Assembly (NCBI GenBank): GCA_023400335.1
Contig: JAEXFF010000286.1
Location: forward strand, 1-15,181
Reading direction: 5' to 3'
Source: Bacteroidota bacterium
GTDB lineage: Bacteria; Bacteroidota; Bacteroidia; Bacteroidales; Marinifilaceae
Length of the DNA stretch: 15,181 bases
Both the position numbers and the translations under genes were made by a program. Shown here piece by piece: positions 1 through 8,703 of the stretch. How positions within the stretch are numbered: position 1 is the stretch's first letter; every line of letters begins with the position of its first letter. The notes below the pieces were generated by a model, which was not told the origin of the DNA, did no database searches, and saw only the letters and a list, made by a program, of their open reading frames with translations.

Positions 1-2178
1 GACGAGAGAGGTATTTTTTACGCTTTGCAAACGTTACGGCAGCTCCGTCAGCACAATTCATTACCGGAAGTGGATATTACCGACTTTCCGGAAGTAGCCT
101 ACCGGGGAGTAGTAGAAGGATTCTACGGACAACCCTGGAGTCATGAAGACCGCCTCCGCCAGCTGCACTTTTATGGAAATTTTAAATTGAATACTTATAT
201 CTACGGTCCGAAAGACGATCCTTATCACAGTTCTCCTCACTGGAGAATTCCCTATCCGGAAAAAGAGGCAGAGCAGATCAGCGAACTGGTCAAAGCAGCA
301 AAAGCCAATCAGGTGGATTTTATATGGGCCGTTCATCCCGGACAGGATATACAATGGAATAATAGTGACCGTCAGGCTCTTCTGGAAAAATTTGAAGATA
401 TGTATCGGTTGGGAGTACGTTCTTTCGCCGTTTTTTTTGACGATATCTCCGGAGAAGGAACCGACCCGTTACGCCAGGCAGAATTATTGAATTTTCTGCA
501 CGACCATTTCGTAGCTGCCAAACCGGATGTAACCCCTTTGATCATGTGCCCCACTGAATACAACAAAAGTTGGTCAAATCCCCAATCCGGCAGTTACCTG
601 GACATTTTAGGAGAAAAACTATATCCTTCTGTGCTGGTTATGTGGACCGGCGACCGGGTTATTTCCGACATCACCGCTTCCGGTCTGGAGTGGGTCAATC
701 AGCGTATCCGCCGGCCGGCTTATGTATGGTGGAATTTCCCGGTAAACGACTATGTCCGGGATCATCTGTTAATGGGACCTGCCTACGGCTTAGAGGCCGC
801 TGCAGGAGAAAAGATGTCCGGATTTGTAGCCAATCCGATGGAAAAAGCCGAAGCTTCTAAAATCGCGATTTTCAGTGTGGCAGATTATGCTTGGAATCCT
901 ATGAAATACGATCCCGGAAAAGCTTGGGAACAAGCTATACAAGTATTGATGCCCGGTACATCCCCGGCCTTGCATACCTTTGCCACCCACAATTCAGACC
1001 CCGGTCCCAACGGTCACAAATACAGAAGGGAAGAATCGGTAAATATAAAACCGGAAATCCGGAAATTTCTGGCAGCCTTCCGGAAAGGAGAAATCCTACA
1101 AGAATCTCTTTCTCAAATCCGTACAGAATACCAAAAGATCGCATCAGCCCCTCTTCAGCTTTCAGCAAGCCGGGAAAACCCGGACTTTCTCCGGGAAATC
1201 TCCCCCTGGCTAACTCAATTTGTAATCCTAGGGAAAGCCGGTATTGCGGCTACCGAATTAGCCACATTATCTCCCCGCGAAGGCCTCAGTGAATATTGGG
1301 ACAAATACAGCGCCTTGATCCGTTACGAAAATGAGCGTCTCCGTACAGACAAGACCTCCAATCAAAATCCGTATCAAACCGGAATAAAAACCGGTTCCCT
1401 TGTTATGCAGCCCTTTATCGACAGCATACGCCTTATCAGCGAACAACAATTCTGGCAAAAGGAATCCCAGGTGACACAAAACAACAGTTCCGTTCCCCGG
1501 CTTTATACAAATATCGAACAAATCAAAGACTTGCCCATCCGGAAAGATACAAACGGTATTTCACTATCCCCGCTGCTGGAAGTAATCCGGATCCGTCCCG
1601 GAGAATACCTGGGCATCGCATTTCCCTATCCTGTTTCTTCAGCCCGCCTAGAAGTCAACTTCAATACCTCCGTTTCAAAATGGGGACGCACGGAAATTTC
1701 AGTAAACGGTATGGAATGGATCCCCTCTACAGTAGAATTCCAGGGAACAGCGTTTACAGCAGTTCTACCGGATAGTCTTCCTTTCCAATACATCCGTTTT
1801 CTAAATTTCAGTCCGGCGCAAAAAGAAATCTACCTGAAAAAATACAGCCTTACTTCCCCCCAGCTGACAGACCTTAAAAACAGCGTTGCCTTTCTCTCAG
1901 ACAAGCAGCTGCAAACAGCCTGCATACTGTTTCCAGGACAAAGCGCCGTTATCGTAAACCCGCACAAAGGTACGGGATGCTGTTACAGTTTACTGTCCAT
2001 TTTAGTTCCGCAGGCAACACTCGACATAAAAGGGAAAACAAAAGACAACCGGTTTATTTCCCTGGGAACAGTCGACAAAAATTGTTATACCTTTTCCTGT
2101 CCGTCAGAAATGGAAGAAATACATATTTCCAACCGGACCTCACAACCCATCCCTCTTTACGAATTAATCGAGCAATAA
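1..2178 (+). CDS. GH84 beta-N-acetylglucosaminidase (O-GlcNAcase-like), 5' end cut by window edge
   Basis: Exo-acting beta-N-acetylglucosaminidase of family GH84 (NagJ/O-GlcNAcase type), which removes terminal beta-GlcNAc by substrate-assisted catalysis. The frame is open from base 1 and reads DERGIFYALQTLRQL, the linker between the N-terminal alpha/beta domain and the catalytic barrel in this family, so the TTG at 25 is not the start and the signal peptide and N-terminal domain lie outside the window. Visible motifs: GVVEGFYGQPWS (bases 106-141), YGPKDDP, the catalytic Asp pair in FFDDISGEG (codons at 439-444), TEYNKSW, WWNFPVNDY and NPM. These match the substrate-pocket residues known from the B. 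thetaiotaomicron GH84 structure, so the enzyme should be active. A helical region follows, then beta-rich C-terminal segments that may be carbohydrate-binding. It stands apart from the - strand operon and its target (host glycan or peptidoglycan-derived) is not shown. Confidence 0.95.
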   Translation, partial: DERGIFYALQTLRQLRQHNSLPEVDITDFPEVAYRGVVEGFYGQPWSHEDRLRQLHFYGNFKLNTYIYGPKDDPYHSSPHWRIPYPEKEAEQISELVKAAKANQVDFIWAVHPGQDIQWNNSDRQALLEKFEDMYRLGVRSFAVFFDDISGEGTDPLRQAELLNFLHDHFVAAKPDVTPLIMCPTEYNKSWSNPQSGSYLDILGEKLYPSVLVMWTGDRVISDITASGLEWVNQRIRRPAYVWWNFPVNDYVRDHLLMGPAYGLEAAAGEKMSGFVANPMEKAEASKIAIFSVADYAWNPMKYDPGKAWEQAIQVLMPGTSPALHTFATHNSDPGPNGHKYRREESVNIKPEIRKFLAAFRKGEILQESLSQIRTEYQKIASAPLQLSASRENPDFLREISPWLTQFVILGKAGIAATELATLSPREGLSEYWDKYSALIRYENERLRTDKTSNQNPYQTGIKTGSLVMQPFIDSIRLISEQQFWQKESQVTQNNSSVPRLYTNIEQIKDLPIRKDTNGISLSPLLEVIRIRPGEYLGIAFPYPVSSARLEVNFNTSVSKWGRTEISVNGMEWIPSTVEFQGTAFTAVLPDSLPFQYIRFLNFSPAQKEIYLKKYSLTSPQLTDLKNSVAFLSDKQLQTACILFPGQSAVIVNPHKGTGCCYSLLSILVPQATLDIKGKTKDNRFISLGTVDKNCYTFSCPSEMEEIHISNRTSQPIPLYELIEQ

Positions 2179-2424
2179 AAAAACTGCAAAAATAATCTCT
2201 TTTTCCCAACAACTTTATTTTGTTAATTCAACCTAAAAAATCCGTAGGGAGGAATAGGGATAATATAAAACCTTCTCTATCCTCAAACGTATAATTGTTT
2301 CAAAAGAAAGTCGAAAAGCGTTGTTTTATTTTTCCCATTCCGACTGATAATCTTCTGAATTGCATCTAAAAAAAGGAAAGGGGAAAAGAGTAATAAAAAC
2401 AACCCGAATGAGAATGAAACATCT

Positions 2425-3735
2425 ATGAAAAAACTACACTTCATCATTTTACTGACATTGTGGCCATTACTGACTATGGGAAAAGGAATTTTGATACAGA
2501 ATGTTGTCATCTTTGACGGAAAAAATCCGGAAACAATTACCGGAAATATATGGATTGAAGACAATGTGATCCGGAAAGTTTCCGCCGGACCGATAACTGT
2601 GGGGGAAGATGTTGAAGTAATCGACGGTCATGGAAAATTCCTGATGCCCGGATTAATAGATGCGCATTGGCATGCTTACCTGGCAGCCAATACCATGGTA
2701 GACCTTTTGACGGCCCATGCTTCTTATACTCAGCTGCGGGCCGGGCAGGAAGCAGGCCGGACCCTCCTGCGGGGCTTTACCACCATACGGGATGCCGGAG
2801 GACCGGTATTTGGTTTGAAGCGGGCAATAGATGAAGGATTACTCCTGGGTCCCCGGATTTACCCCAGTGGAGCCATCATCACAGAAACCGGAGGACATGG
2901 TGATTTCAGAATGGTATACGATATTCCGCAACCCTTTGATTGCTGCGGACTGACTCATACGGAAAAAATCGGAGCAGCGATGGTTGCCGACGGAGTCGAT
3001 GCCGTAACAGTAGCGGCCCGGAATAATCTGCGTCTGGGAGCCAGTCAGATTAAATTAATGGCCGGTGGCGGAGTTTCTTCTTTATACGACCAGCTGGAAG
3101 ATGTACAGTACTTCGAAGACGAGTTGCATGCTGCCGTTATGGCTGCCAACGATGCCGGAACCTACGTAATGGTACATGTCTATGTACCGGAAGCCATCCG
3201 CCGGGCCATTAAAGCAGGCGTAAAAAGCATAGAACACGGTCAGCTGATCGATGAGCCAACCATGAAACTAATTGCAGAAAAAGGCGTATGGCTATCCATG
3301 CAACCTTTTATCGGAGAAGGGAATAATCACTATTCCAATCCCCAGCAACAGGCAAAACACGAACTGGTCGTACAGGGAACGGAAAATGCCTATAAACTGG
3401 CCAAAAAATACGGCGTAAAACTGGCCTGGGGAACCGATCTGTTGTTCAATCCAGCCAATGCAAAGAACCAGAATCTGAATATTGAAAAAATGACCCGCTG
3501 GTTTTCCAATTACGAAATTCTGAAAATGATTACCCACGACAATGCCGAACTGCTGTCCTTATCCGGCCGCCGCAATCCTTATCCCGGTACGCTGGGAGTC
3601 ATCGAAGAAGGAGCGCTGGCCGATTTGATCATTGTAGACGGAAATGCATTACAAGATATAAAAGTACTGACCGAACCGGAAAAGAACATGTTACTGATCA
3701 TGAAAAACGGAAAAGTATACAAAAATAATTTATAA
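2425..3735 (+). CDS. Exported metal-dependent amidohydrolase (imidazolonepropionase/Xaa-Pro dipeptidase-like)
   Basis: Amidohydrolase-superfamily enzyme of 436 residues, in the imidazolonepropionase-like group (COG1228 type) whose characterised members include Xaa-Pro and Xaa-Arg dipeptidases. Residues 1-20 look like a signal peptide (KK, hydrophobic core, small residues), so it is probably periplasmic. The metal and catalytic set is complete: HxH at H81/H83 in PGLIDAHWHAY, a likely carboxylated lysine K210 in IKLMAGGG, H251, H271 in SIEHGQ, and D338 in WGTDLL. The C-terminal GVIEEGALADLIIVDG segment belongs to the small beta-sandwich that the chain re-enters. The ATG is followed directly by the signal peptide and no upstream in-frame ATG is close. 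It follows the GH84 gene by 246 bases on the same strand, so co-transcription is possible but not shown. The superfamily and export are secure; the substrate is not. Confidence 0.85.
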   Translation: MKKLHFIILLTLWPLLTMGKGILIQNVVIFDGKNPETITGNIWIEDNVIRKVSAGPITVGEDVEVIDGHGKFLMPGLIDAHWHAYLAANTMVDLLTAHASYTQLRAGQEAGRTLLRGFTTIRDAGGPVFGLKRAIDEGLLLGPRIYPSGAIITETGGHGDFRMVYDIPQPFDCCGLTHTEKIGAAMVADGVDAVTVAARNNLRLGASQIKLMAGGGVSSLYDQLEDVQYFEDELHAAVMAANDAGTYVMVHVYVPEAIRRAIKAGVKSIEHGQLIDEPTMKLIAEKGVWLSMQPFIGEGNNHYSNPQQQAKHELVVQGTENAYKLAKKYGVKLAWGTDLLFNPANAKNQNLNIEKMTRWFSNYEILKMITHDNAELLSLSGRRNPYPGTLGVIEEGALADLIIVDGNALQDIKVLTEPEKNMLLIMKNGKVYKNNL

Positions 3736-3856
3736 TTACACCCGTCAGCTGCCGTTTGTTTTTGTCTTTGCCGTAATCTCCCTTCCGCTCACCATTGGCT
3801 CCATCAGGATTACCTCCACTATTAGTCAGTTTGTCAATAAAGGTTCAGGACATTTT

Positions 3857-4990
3857 TCATTTACTTCCTTTGCGGTCATGACACATCCGGTATATCTCAC
3901 AACCGGTCAGTAAGAATGCCCCGACTCCATACACTTCTGTCATTTCCCGCTTCACTTTTTTCGGATCAGCACCAATAGGCTGTACATATCCCAGTTTACC
4001 ATTCTCTTCCACTGCGGATACCAGGGCTTTCCAGCCTTTTTCCACTACAGGAAGAAATTTTTCTGCGGGCAGGATACCCTGATTGATGCCATAAGCCAAA
4101 GCATATACAAAGAAACCCGTACCGCTGGTCTCAGGAGCAGGATAACTTTGCGGATCTAACAAACTGGCCCGCCAAAATCCATCCGCCTGTTGTAAGTCTG
4201 CAATCCGTTCTGCCATCCGGACAAACAAATCCTCATAAAAATCCCGGTATTTACTTTTCGCCGGCAACTGCTCCAACAGCTGGCACAAACCTCCCATTAC
4301 CCAACCGTTCCCCCTTCCCCAGAATACTTTCGCCCCGTTTGCTTCCTTTTCATTCAGGTAACGACGGTCCCGGTAAAACAAATCTTCAGCTTCATCGAAC
4401 AATTGTTTATAGGTTTCTTTAAATTCCCGCTCCATAAAACGGATGTATTTTTTATCCCCCCTCATCGCATACAAACGGGCATATACAGCCGGAGCCATAA
4501 ACAGCGCATCACACCAGGTCCAGCGCTCCAATGTTTCCGGTTGGCGATAATCCAGTTCAAACGAGCCCTGGGAAGGATGGGCGATTACCCAATCTGTCCG
4601 GGCCAGTGTAGGCTGGATCATGCTTTTTTTCCCATATTTTTTATACATATCCAGATACAACTGACTCACAGCAATATCGTCGGCATGATACATTCTTCCT
4701 CCCGGCTGCCAGTAATTGCGGTTCCCGATTTTCATCAGCCATTCAAAATACATAGAATCCCCCTTTTCTTCGGCCAGGGTTGCCCATTGAAACATTCCCA
4801 GATAAAGAGCTGCATTGGTCCAGTCCGTCCGCCGGTGTTTTACTTCTTCAAAATGTCCGATCTGCCAGTCCGCAACCTGTTTCATCACCCGGCTCACCTC
4901 TTCCGGCGTCCAAGCAGCAGAATATCCTTCTCCCCGCACAAACAAACTGATTCCGATGAGCAGGCAAACAATACTAATTCCTTTTTTCAT
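3857..4990 (-). CDS. GH105 unsaturated glucuronyl/galacturonyl hydrolase, exported
   Basis: A 377-residue (alpha/alpha)6-barrel enzyme of GH105 (YteR/YesR type), which adds water across the double bond of a 4,5-unsaturated uronic acid at the non-reducing end of lyase products. Residues 1-22 form a signal peptide with no lipobox Cys, so a soluble periplasmic enzyme is expected. Key motifs: YHADD (101-105, containing the likely catalytic Asp), WTWCDALFMAPA (157-168), VFWGRGNGWVMGG (222-234), DGFW (270-273) and ETSGTGFF (287-294). Length is normal and nothing is missing. It is the last gene of the - strand run, 19 bases after the GH29 stop. The related GH88 family is the main alternative but WGRGNGW and overall length favour GH105. 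Whether the substrate carries unsaturated glucuronate or galacturonate cannot be told by eye; the glucuronate genes upstream favour a glucuronate-containing glycan. Confidence 0.9.
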   Translation of the reverse strand: MKKGISIVCLLIGISLFVRGEGYSAAWTPEEVSRVMKQVADWQIGHFEEVKHRRTDWTNAALYLGMFQWATLAEEKGDSMYFEWLMKIGNRNYWQPGGRMYHADDIAVSQLYLDMYKKYGKKSMIQPTLARTDWVIAHPSQGSFELDYRQPETLERWTWCDALFMAPAVYARLYAMRGDKKYIRFMEREFKETYKQLFDEAEDLFYRDRRYLNEKEANGAKVFWGRGNGWVMGGLCQLLEQLPAKSKYRDFYEDLFVRMAERIADLQQADGFWRASLLDPQSYPAPETSGTGFFVYALAYGINQGILPAEKFLPVVEKGWKALVSAVEENGKLGYVQPIGADPKKVKREMTEVYGVGAFLLTGCEIYRMCHDRKGSK

Positions 4991-5009
4991 AACTTATACA
5001 AGATTTTAA

Positions 5010-6419
5010 TTATATTTTCGGCGCTACATAATTCCCGACGGAATCCCCTTTCTTCAACCTCAGCCGGATCACATAAGGGAAACCGGTATTTATTTCCGGA
5101 GCCGGAATAATAAATTCATTTTTTGTACTTTTCTCTGCTTTCAGCTCTATGGTTTCATTTCCCAGCACAACACCCTTTTCAACGACCACCCCCGCAGGCA
5201 ACACGACCTTCAATACCCCGGCCACCGGAGGATAAGACACTACCATATACACAGAACCGGAAGTCCGGTTCTGTGTATAATATCCCCATTTTTGCGTTTT
5301 GAAAGGGACTCCTTCACATCCGTAAATAGCCTCTCCGTTGATTCGCATCCATTTCCCCACTTCTCTTGCCATTTGTTTTTCCTCCTCCCGTATACTCCCA
5401 TCTCCTTTCGGACCGAAATTCAATACAAAATTTCCGCTCATAGAAGTAGCAGCTGCCAACATCTCAATGATTTCCGCAGGGCTTTTAATATGTCCCCGCC
5501 AATCAGCCTGATATCCCCATTGATTTTCAGGTATTGTCATTACACATTCCCAGTCGTTCTGCGGCGTTTTTTCCGGTAAACTCCTTTCCCATCCCTGTTC
5601 GTAATCTCCCATCAATTTCCCGTTCGTATCAAAATGCCGGGCACCTCTTTCATCTACCCTCAACCGGCTCCCACAAATGATAGCAGGATTTATACGATGC
5701 ATCAATTGTTCAATATCCCAGGTAATCTTCCCGAATTTAACCACCGATTTATCCCAGGTCCCGTCAAACCAAAAGCCCTTTACTTCAGGATAAAAAGTCA
5801 TCAATTCCGTAATTTGCTTATTCATAAAATCACAATAACGGAAAAAAGCGAGACTGTCTTCTGCCGTCTCTACCCTTGAACGCCAATCCGGATGATTCCA
5901 GTCGATAATAGAGTAATAAAAATATACCTCTATCCCTTCTTTCGTATAAGCTTCTACATATTCTTTCAATAAATCGCGCCCGAAAGGGGTATTGGCAACA
6001 TCGTATTCCGTATACGCGCTGGGCCATAAGCAAAACCCTTCGTGATGTTTCGTCGTTATGACAGAATATTTTACCCCCATTTCTTTGGCAATGCGCGCCC
6101 ATTCTTTTGCATCGAATTCAGACAGGACAAATTGCTGTGTCAACGCTTCGTAATCCGCATCGGAAATACGGGCATTACTTTTTATCCATTCAGCAGCACC
6201 TTCCCTATATTTTCCTTTCCAGTAGCCACCTGCCAGAGAATACAAACCGAAATGGATAAATTGCCCGAAGCGGTTATCCCGCCAATGCTGCATGGCGGCA
6301 TCGGTACGCTTCCCTTCCCGGCTGCTGCCATATTTCAGTGGGATTTCTTCCGGAACCTGTCCGGAGACAATATAATATAACCCTAAAAAAACAACAGTTA
6401 ATGCTAATTTACGTTTCAT
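5010..6419 (-). CDS. GH29 alpha-L-fucosidase, exported
   Basis: Retaining alpha-L-fucosidase of 469 residues. The signal peptide covers about residues 1-20 (MKRK, hydrophobic stretch, ending near SGQ), with no lipobox, so the enzyme should be periplasmic. The barrel shows WRDNRFGQFIHFGLYS (46-61, with H56), ITTKHHEGF (121-129) lining the fucose pocket, and GFWFDGTWD (215-223) in which D219 is the expected nucleophile. A C-terminal beta-sandwich follows from about residue 370. The acid/base residue is poorly conserved across the family and is not assigned. The gene lies between the GH2 and GH105 genes; the 106-base gap before it is the largest inside the operon. Codons 381-392 coincide with a perfect inverted repeat (see 5246-5279). 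Linkage preference is unknown, as is whether it belongs to the broad (A) or alpha-1,3/4-specific (B) subfamily. Confidence 0.92.
   Translation of the reverse strand: MKRKLALTVVFLGLYYIVSGQVPEEIPLKYGSSREGKRTDAAMQHWRDNRFGQFIHFGLYSLAGGYWKGKYREGAAEWIKSNARISDADYEALTQQFVLSEFDAKEWARIAKEMGVKYSVITTKHHEGFCLWPSAYTEYDVANTPFGRDLLKEYVEAYTKEGIEVYFYYSIIDWNHPDWRSRVETAEDSLAFFRYCDFMNKQITELMTFYPEVKGFWFDGTWDKSVVKFGKITWDIEQLMHRINPAIICGSRLRVDERGARHFDTNGKLMGDYEQGWERSLPEKTPQNDWECVMTIPENQWGYQADWRGHIKSPAEIIEMLAAATSMSGNFVLNFGPKGDGSIREEEKQMAREVGKWMRINGEAIYGCEGVPFKTQKWGYYTQNRTSGSVYMVVSYPPVAGVLKVVLPAGVVVEKGVVLGNETIELKAEKSTKNEFIIPAPEINTGFPYVIRLRLKKGDSVGNYVAPKI
5246..5279. repeat. Perfect 16-base inverted repeat with 2-base spacer inside the GH29 gene
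   Basis: The left arm TATACACAGAACCGGA (5246-5261) and the right arm TCCGGTTCTGTGTATA (5264-5279) are exact reverse complements separated by AG. The next outer bases (5245 and 5280) do not pair. In the mRNA of the - strand gene it would fold into a very stable near-loopless hairpin over codons 381-392, encoding YTQNRTSGSVY in the C-terminal domain. No T tract follows on the - strand, so it is not a standard intrinsic terminator. Function unknown. Confidence 0.9.
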
Positions 6420-6525
6420 TTTTTCTTCAATAATTTAATCAGAAAGCAGCATACTTTCGGAATTCTACTCGTTTTTATGAAATGAGAATATGCAAATAGT
6501 AAATAAACCGGGAGGATTTCATTAA

Positions 6526-8643
6526 TCAAAATCCCCAATGTTCCGTACTTTTATCCAAAGGAACAGCTTCCCCGGCTTTCCGTTCCCGTTCATATTGCCA
6601 CTCAATCTGGTCTGTATAAATTTTATCTCCTTGTTTTACAACTGCTTTCAATATATTTTCCCCTTTTTGAAGGCCGACATGCTCAAAAATAAAATGCACC
6701 GATGTATATCCCTGTCTGGCGGGAGCCTGAAGGACGCCGTTTACATATAAATCCGGACGGCCTGCGTTCGAATATACTGTCACCTCTGTCTGTTGTTTTT
6801 CTCTTTCTTTCAAGCGACGTTGTGTAATGTATACCACAGTCTCTTTACTCCAATTTGCCTTATACCAGAAATAAGCATCTTTTTTCACCTTCCGGTCGAA
6901 AGTAACCAAACCTTTCATATTACGGGCCTCCACTCCTCCCCTTTTCCACATGGGAACAGCAAAATCAAACATATTCCACAGATAGGAAGCAATTATATAC
7001 GGATGTTGTGCTATAATTCCCCACTGGTATTCATGAGTTTTAGTCTGAAAAGTCTCGGGGTAAAATTCTTTTGTCCAATCCAGGGACTCACCTATATATT
7101 CCGTTTGGTGAGCAATATTGGCATCTGCACCGTACTCCGTGAGCATCAGCTTATGGTCCGGGAAACGGGCCTCTAAATTCTCAATCCAAGGCTTAATATC
7201 CTGTATATTCTTTTCGTACCAACCGAAATACCGGTTCATTCCCTGTATGTCGGCATTTAAATTTACCGGATGTTCCATATGCCCGTATCCATTTACAGAA
7301 ACCGTATACCGGTACGGGTCTTCTGTTTTCGCCACATCGTGTAATTGCCGGGTCAAAGCTGCCGTATAAGCCTGAGGGGCATATACTTCATTGTGTAAAC
7401 CCCAGACATAAATCGAGGGATGATTAAAACTCTGGCGGATTAATTCCCTCAATTGCTCTTTTGCATTCGGTCCTTCCTGAGTACTCACGCGGTTTACAAA
7501 AGGAATTTCGGCCCAGATAATCAATCCCAGGCTATCGCAACGGGAATAAAAATAATCCGACTGCTGATAATGAGCCAAACGGACAGTTGTGGCCCCGATA
7601 TCCATAATAGCAGCCAAATCCGCATCGTGCTGCTCTCTTTCCAAAGCACTGCCCAATCCCCACCAATCCTGATGGCGCGTCACTCCGTACATGGGATATT
7701 TTTCGCCGTTTAAATAAAACCCTTTTCCGGCAATTACCTCATATTTCCGCAATCCCAAGGGTTGTACCACTTCGTCTCGGACTTGTCCGTCCTGTATCAA
7801 ACGGGTAACCACCTTATACAGATAGGGATCAGGACGCCCTTTCCACAAATGAGGTTTTTTAATCCGGAAATGCTGTATAAATTCCTGTTCTCCCTGAGGT
7901 AATACCCTTATTTGCTCTTCCCGTACTTCGCACACCTTTCCTCCAGCATCATAAATAGTATTTTCCAGTCTCATTTCACAGGTTGTTCCCAACTGATTAT
8001 CAATTTTGACTCTCACACTTACATCTGCCTGGCGGGCCGAAACATTTTTCTGGGTAATATATACCCCCGGAGAAGCATAATCTGTCACAGCAATGTGAAC
8101 AGGCTCCGTGACAATCAGCTCAACCGGACGGTAAATTCCGCCATACACCCCGAAGAGATTGTGATTGACCGGAATCACATCGGGACGGGAACGATTGTCT
8201 GCCCGGACCAGAATTTCATTCTCCTCCCCGAACTTCAACAAAGAAGTCACATCAAATGCACAAGCCGAATACCCTCCCAGATGATTACCCGCATATTCCC
8301 CGTTTATGTACAAATCAGCAACTTGTCCAATTCCTTCAAAACGCAGGAACACCCTTTTCCCTTTCCAACCGGACAATGCCTGTAACCGTTTACGGTAATA
8401 TGCCGGACCGGCATAAAACTGATTGTGATATTCCTGCATATCCCGGGCATTCCAGGTATGCGGTATTTTGACTTCCGTCCAGCCCTTTTCCCAAGCTGCC
8501 TGCCATTTTACAGGATCTTCCGGGAAAGGTCCTTTTTTAAACTGCCAGCCGTCATTAAAAGTGCTGACGAGCCTTCCTTCTGCCCGTAATCCGGCAATCA
8601 CATAAACGATCCCGATCAGAAATAATACAAACTTTTTTCGCAT
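6526..8643 (-). CDS. GH2 glycosidase, candidate beta-glucuronidase, exported
   Basis: A 705-residue retaining GH2 enzyme. A signal peptide (about 1-22, MRKKFVLFLIGIVYVIAG) without lipobox suggests the periplasm. Domain order: sugar-binding jelly roll (about 28-178, with NDGWQFKKG, IPHTWN and GVYGGIYRPVEL), immunoglobulin-like domain (about 180-300), TIM barrel (about 305-600) and a C-terminal beta domain (about 615-685). The acid/base is E419 in WGLHNE, the nucleophile E503 in LTEYGAD. N575-M-K577, in RNMKGLVTFDRK, aligns with the N-x-K motif that grips the substrate carboxylate in beta-glucuronidases. Together with uxaC, the adjacent upstream gene (60 bases between them), this favours release of glucuronic acid. 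From memory, some Bacteroides GH2 proteins called beta-galactosidases carry a similar NDKG string, so the motif alone does not settle it. GH2 membership is certain; glucuronidase activity is a hypothesis. Confidence 0.88.
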   Translation of the reverse strand: MRKKFVLFLIGIVYVIAGLRAEGRLVSTFNDGWQFKKGPFPEDPVKWQAAWEKGWTEVKIPHTWNARDMQEYHNQFYAGPAYYRKRLQALSGWKGKRVFLRFEGIGQVADLYINGEYAGNHLGGYSACAFDVTSLLKFGEENEILVRADNRSRPDVIPVNHNLFGVYGGIYRPVELIVTEPVHIAVTDYASPGVYITQKNVSARQADVSVRVKIDNQLGTTCEMRLENTIYDAGGKVCEVREEQIRVLPQGEQEFIQHFRIKKPHLWKGRPDPYLYKVVTRLIQDGQVRDEVVQPLGLRKYEVIAGKGFYLNGEKYPMYGVTRHQDWWGLGSALEREQHDADLAAIMDIGATTVRLAHYQQSDYFYSRCDSLGLIIWAEIPFVNRVSTQEGPNAKEQLRELIRQSFNHPSIYVWGLHNEVYAPQAYTAALTRQLHDVAKTEDPYRYTVSVNGYGHMEHPVNLNADIQGMNRYFGWYEKNIQDIKPWIENLEARFPDHKLMLTEYGADANIAHQTEYIGESLDWTKEFYPETFQTKTHEYQWGIIAQHPYIIASYLWNMFDFAVPMWKRGGVEARNMKGLVTFDRKVKKDAYFWYKANWSKETVVYITQRRLKEREKQQTEVTVYSNAGRPDLYVNGVLQAPARQGYTSVHFIFEHVGLQKGENILKAVVKQGDKIYTDQIEWQYERERKAGEAVPLDKSTEHWGF

Positions 8644-8703
8644 ATACTGTATTTTATTTCCGGTTTATACTTTTTGTTCTCCCTATACACTTCTATAAAC
8701 TTC

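Noticed and set aside
2179..2424. Gap before the amidohydrolase gene, searched for a Bacteroides-type promoter (TTTG and TAnnTTTG).
   Set aside because: Only a near match to the -7 element (TATTTTTC) was seen and no TTTG at the right distance, so no promoter is called.
3736..3856. Convergent gap examined for a bidirectional terminator.
   Set aside because: No stem of useful length followed by a T tract was found on either strand. Termination must occur here or nearby, but no site can be pointed to.
3743..3913. A + strand reading through the convergent gap that gives a hydrophobic peptide (QLPFVFVFAVISLPLTIG...).
   Set aside because: It has no initiation codon in the gap, is short, and its second half is the shadow of the GH105 3' end. 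It resembles no family I can name, so a gene remnant is not supported.
4403..5110. A 235-codon open frame on the + strand opposite the GH105 gene and the start junction with GH29.
   Set aside because: It lies across two well-supported - strand genes, has no recognisable domain, and its composition (rich in His, Pro, Phe, Ser) is what the antisense of such genes gives.
6420..6525. Gap between GH2 and GH29, searched for an internal - strand promoter or terminator.
   Set aside because: A TACTATTTG string is one base too long for the -7 consensus, and only a 5-base stem with a 7-base loop is present.
7912..8385. A 157-codon open frame on the + strand inside the GH2 gene.
   Set aside because: Fully antisense to a gene with complete catalytic motifs and no protein family is recognisable in it.
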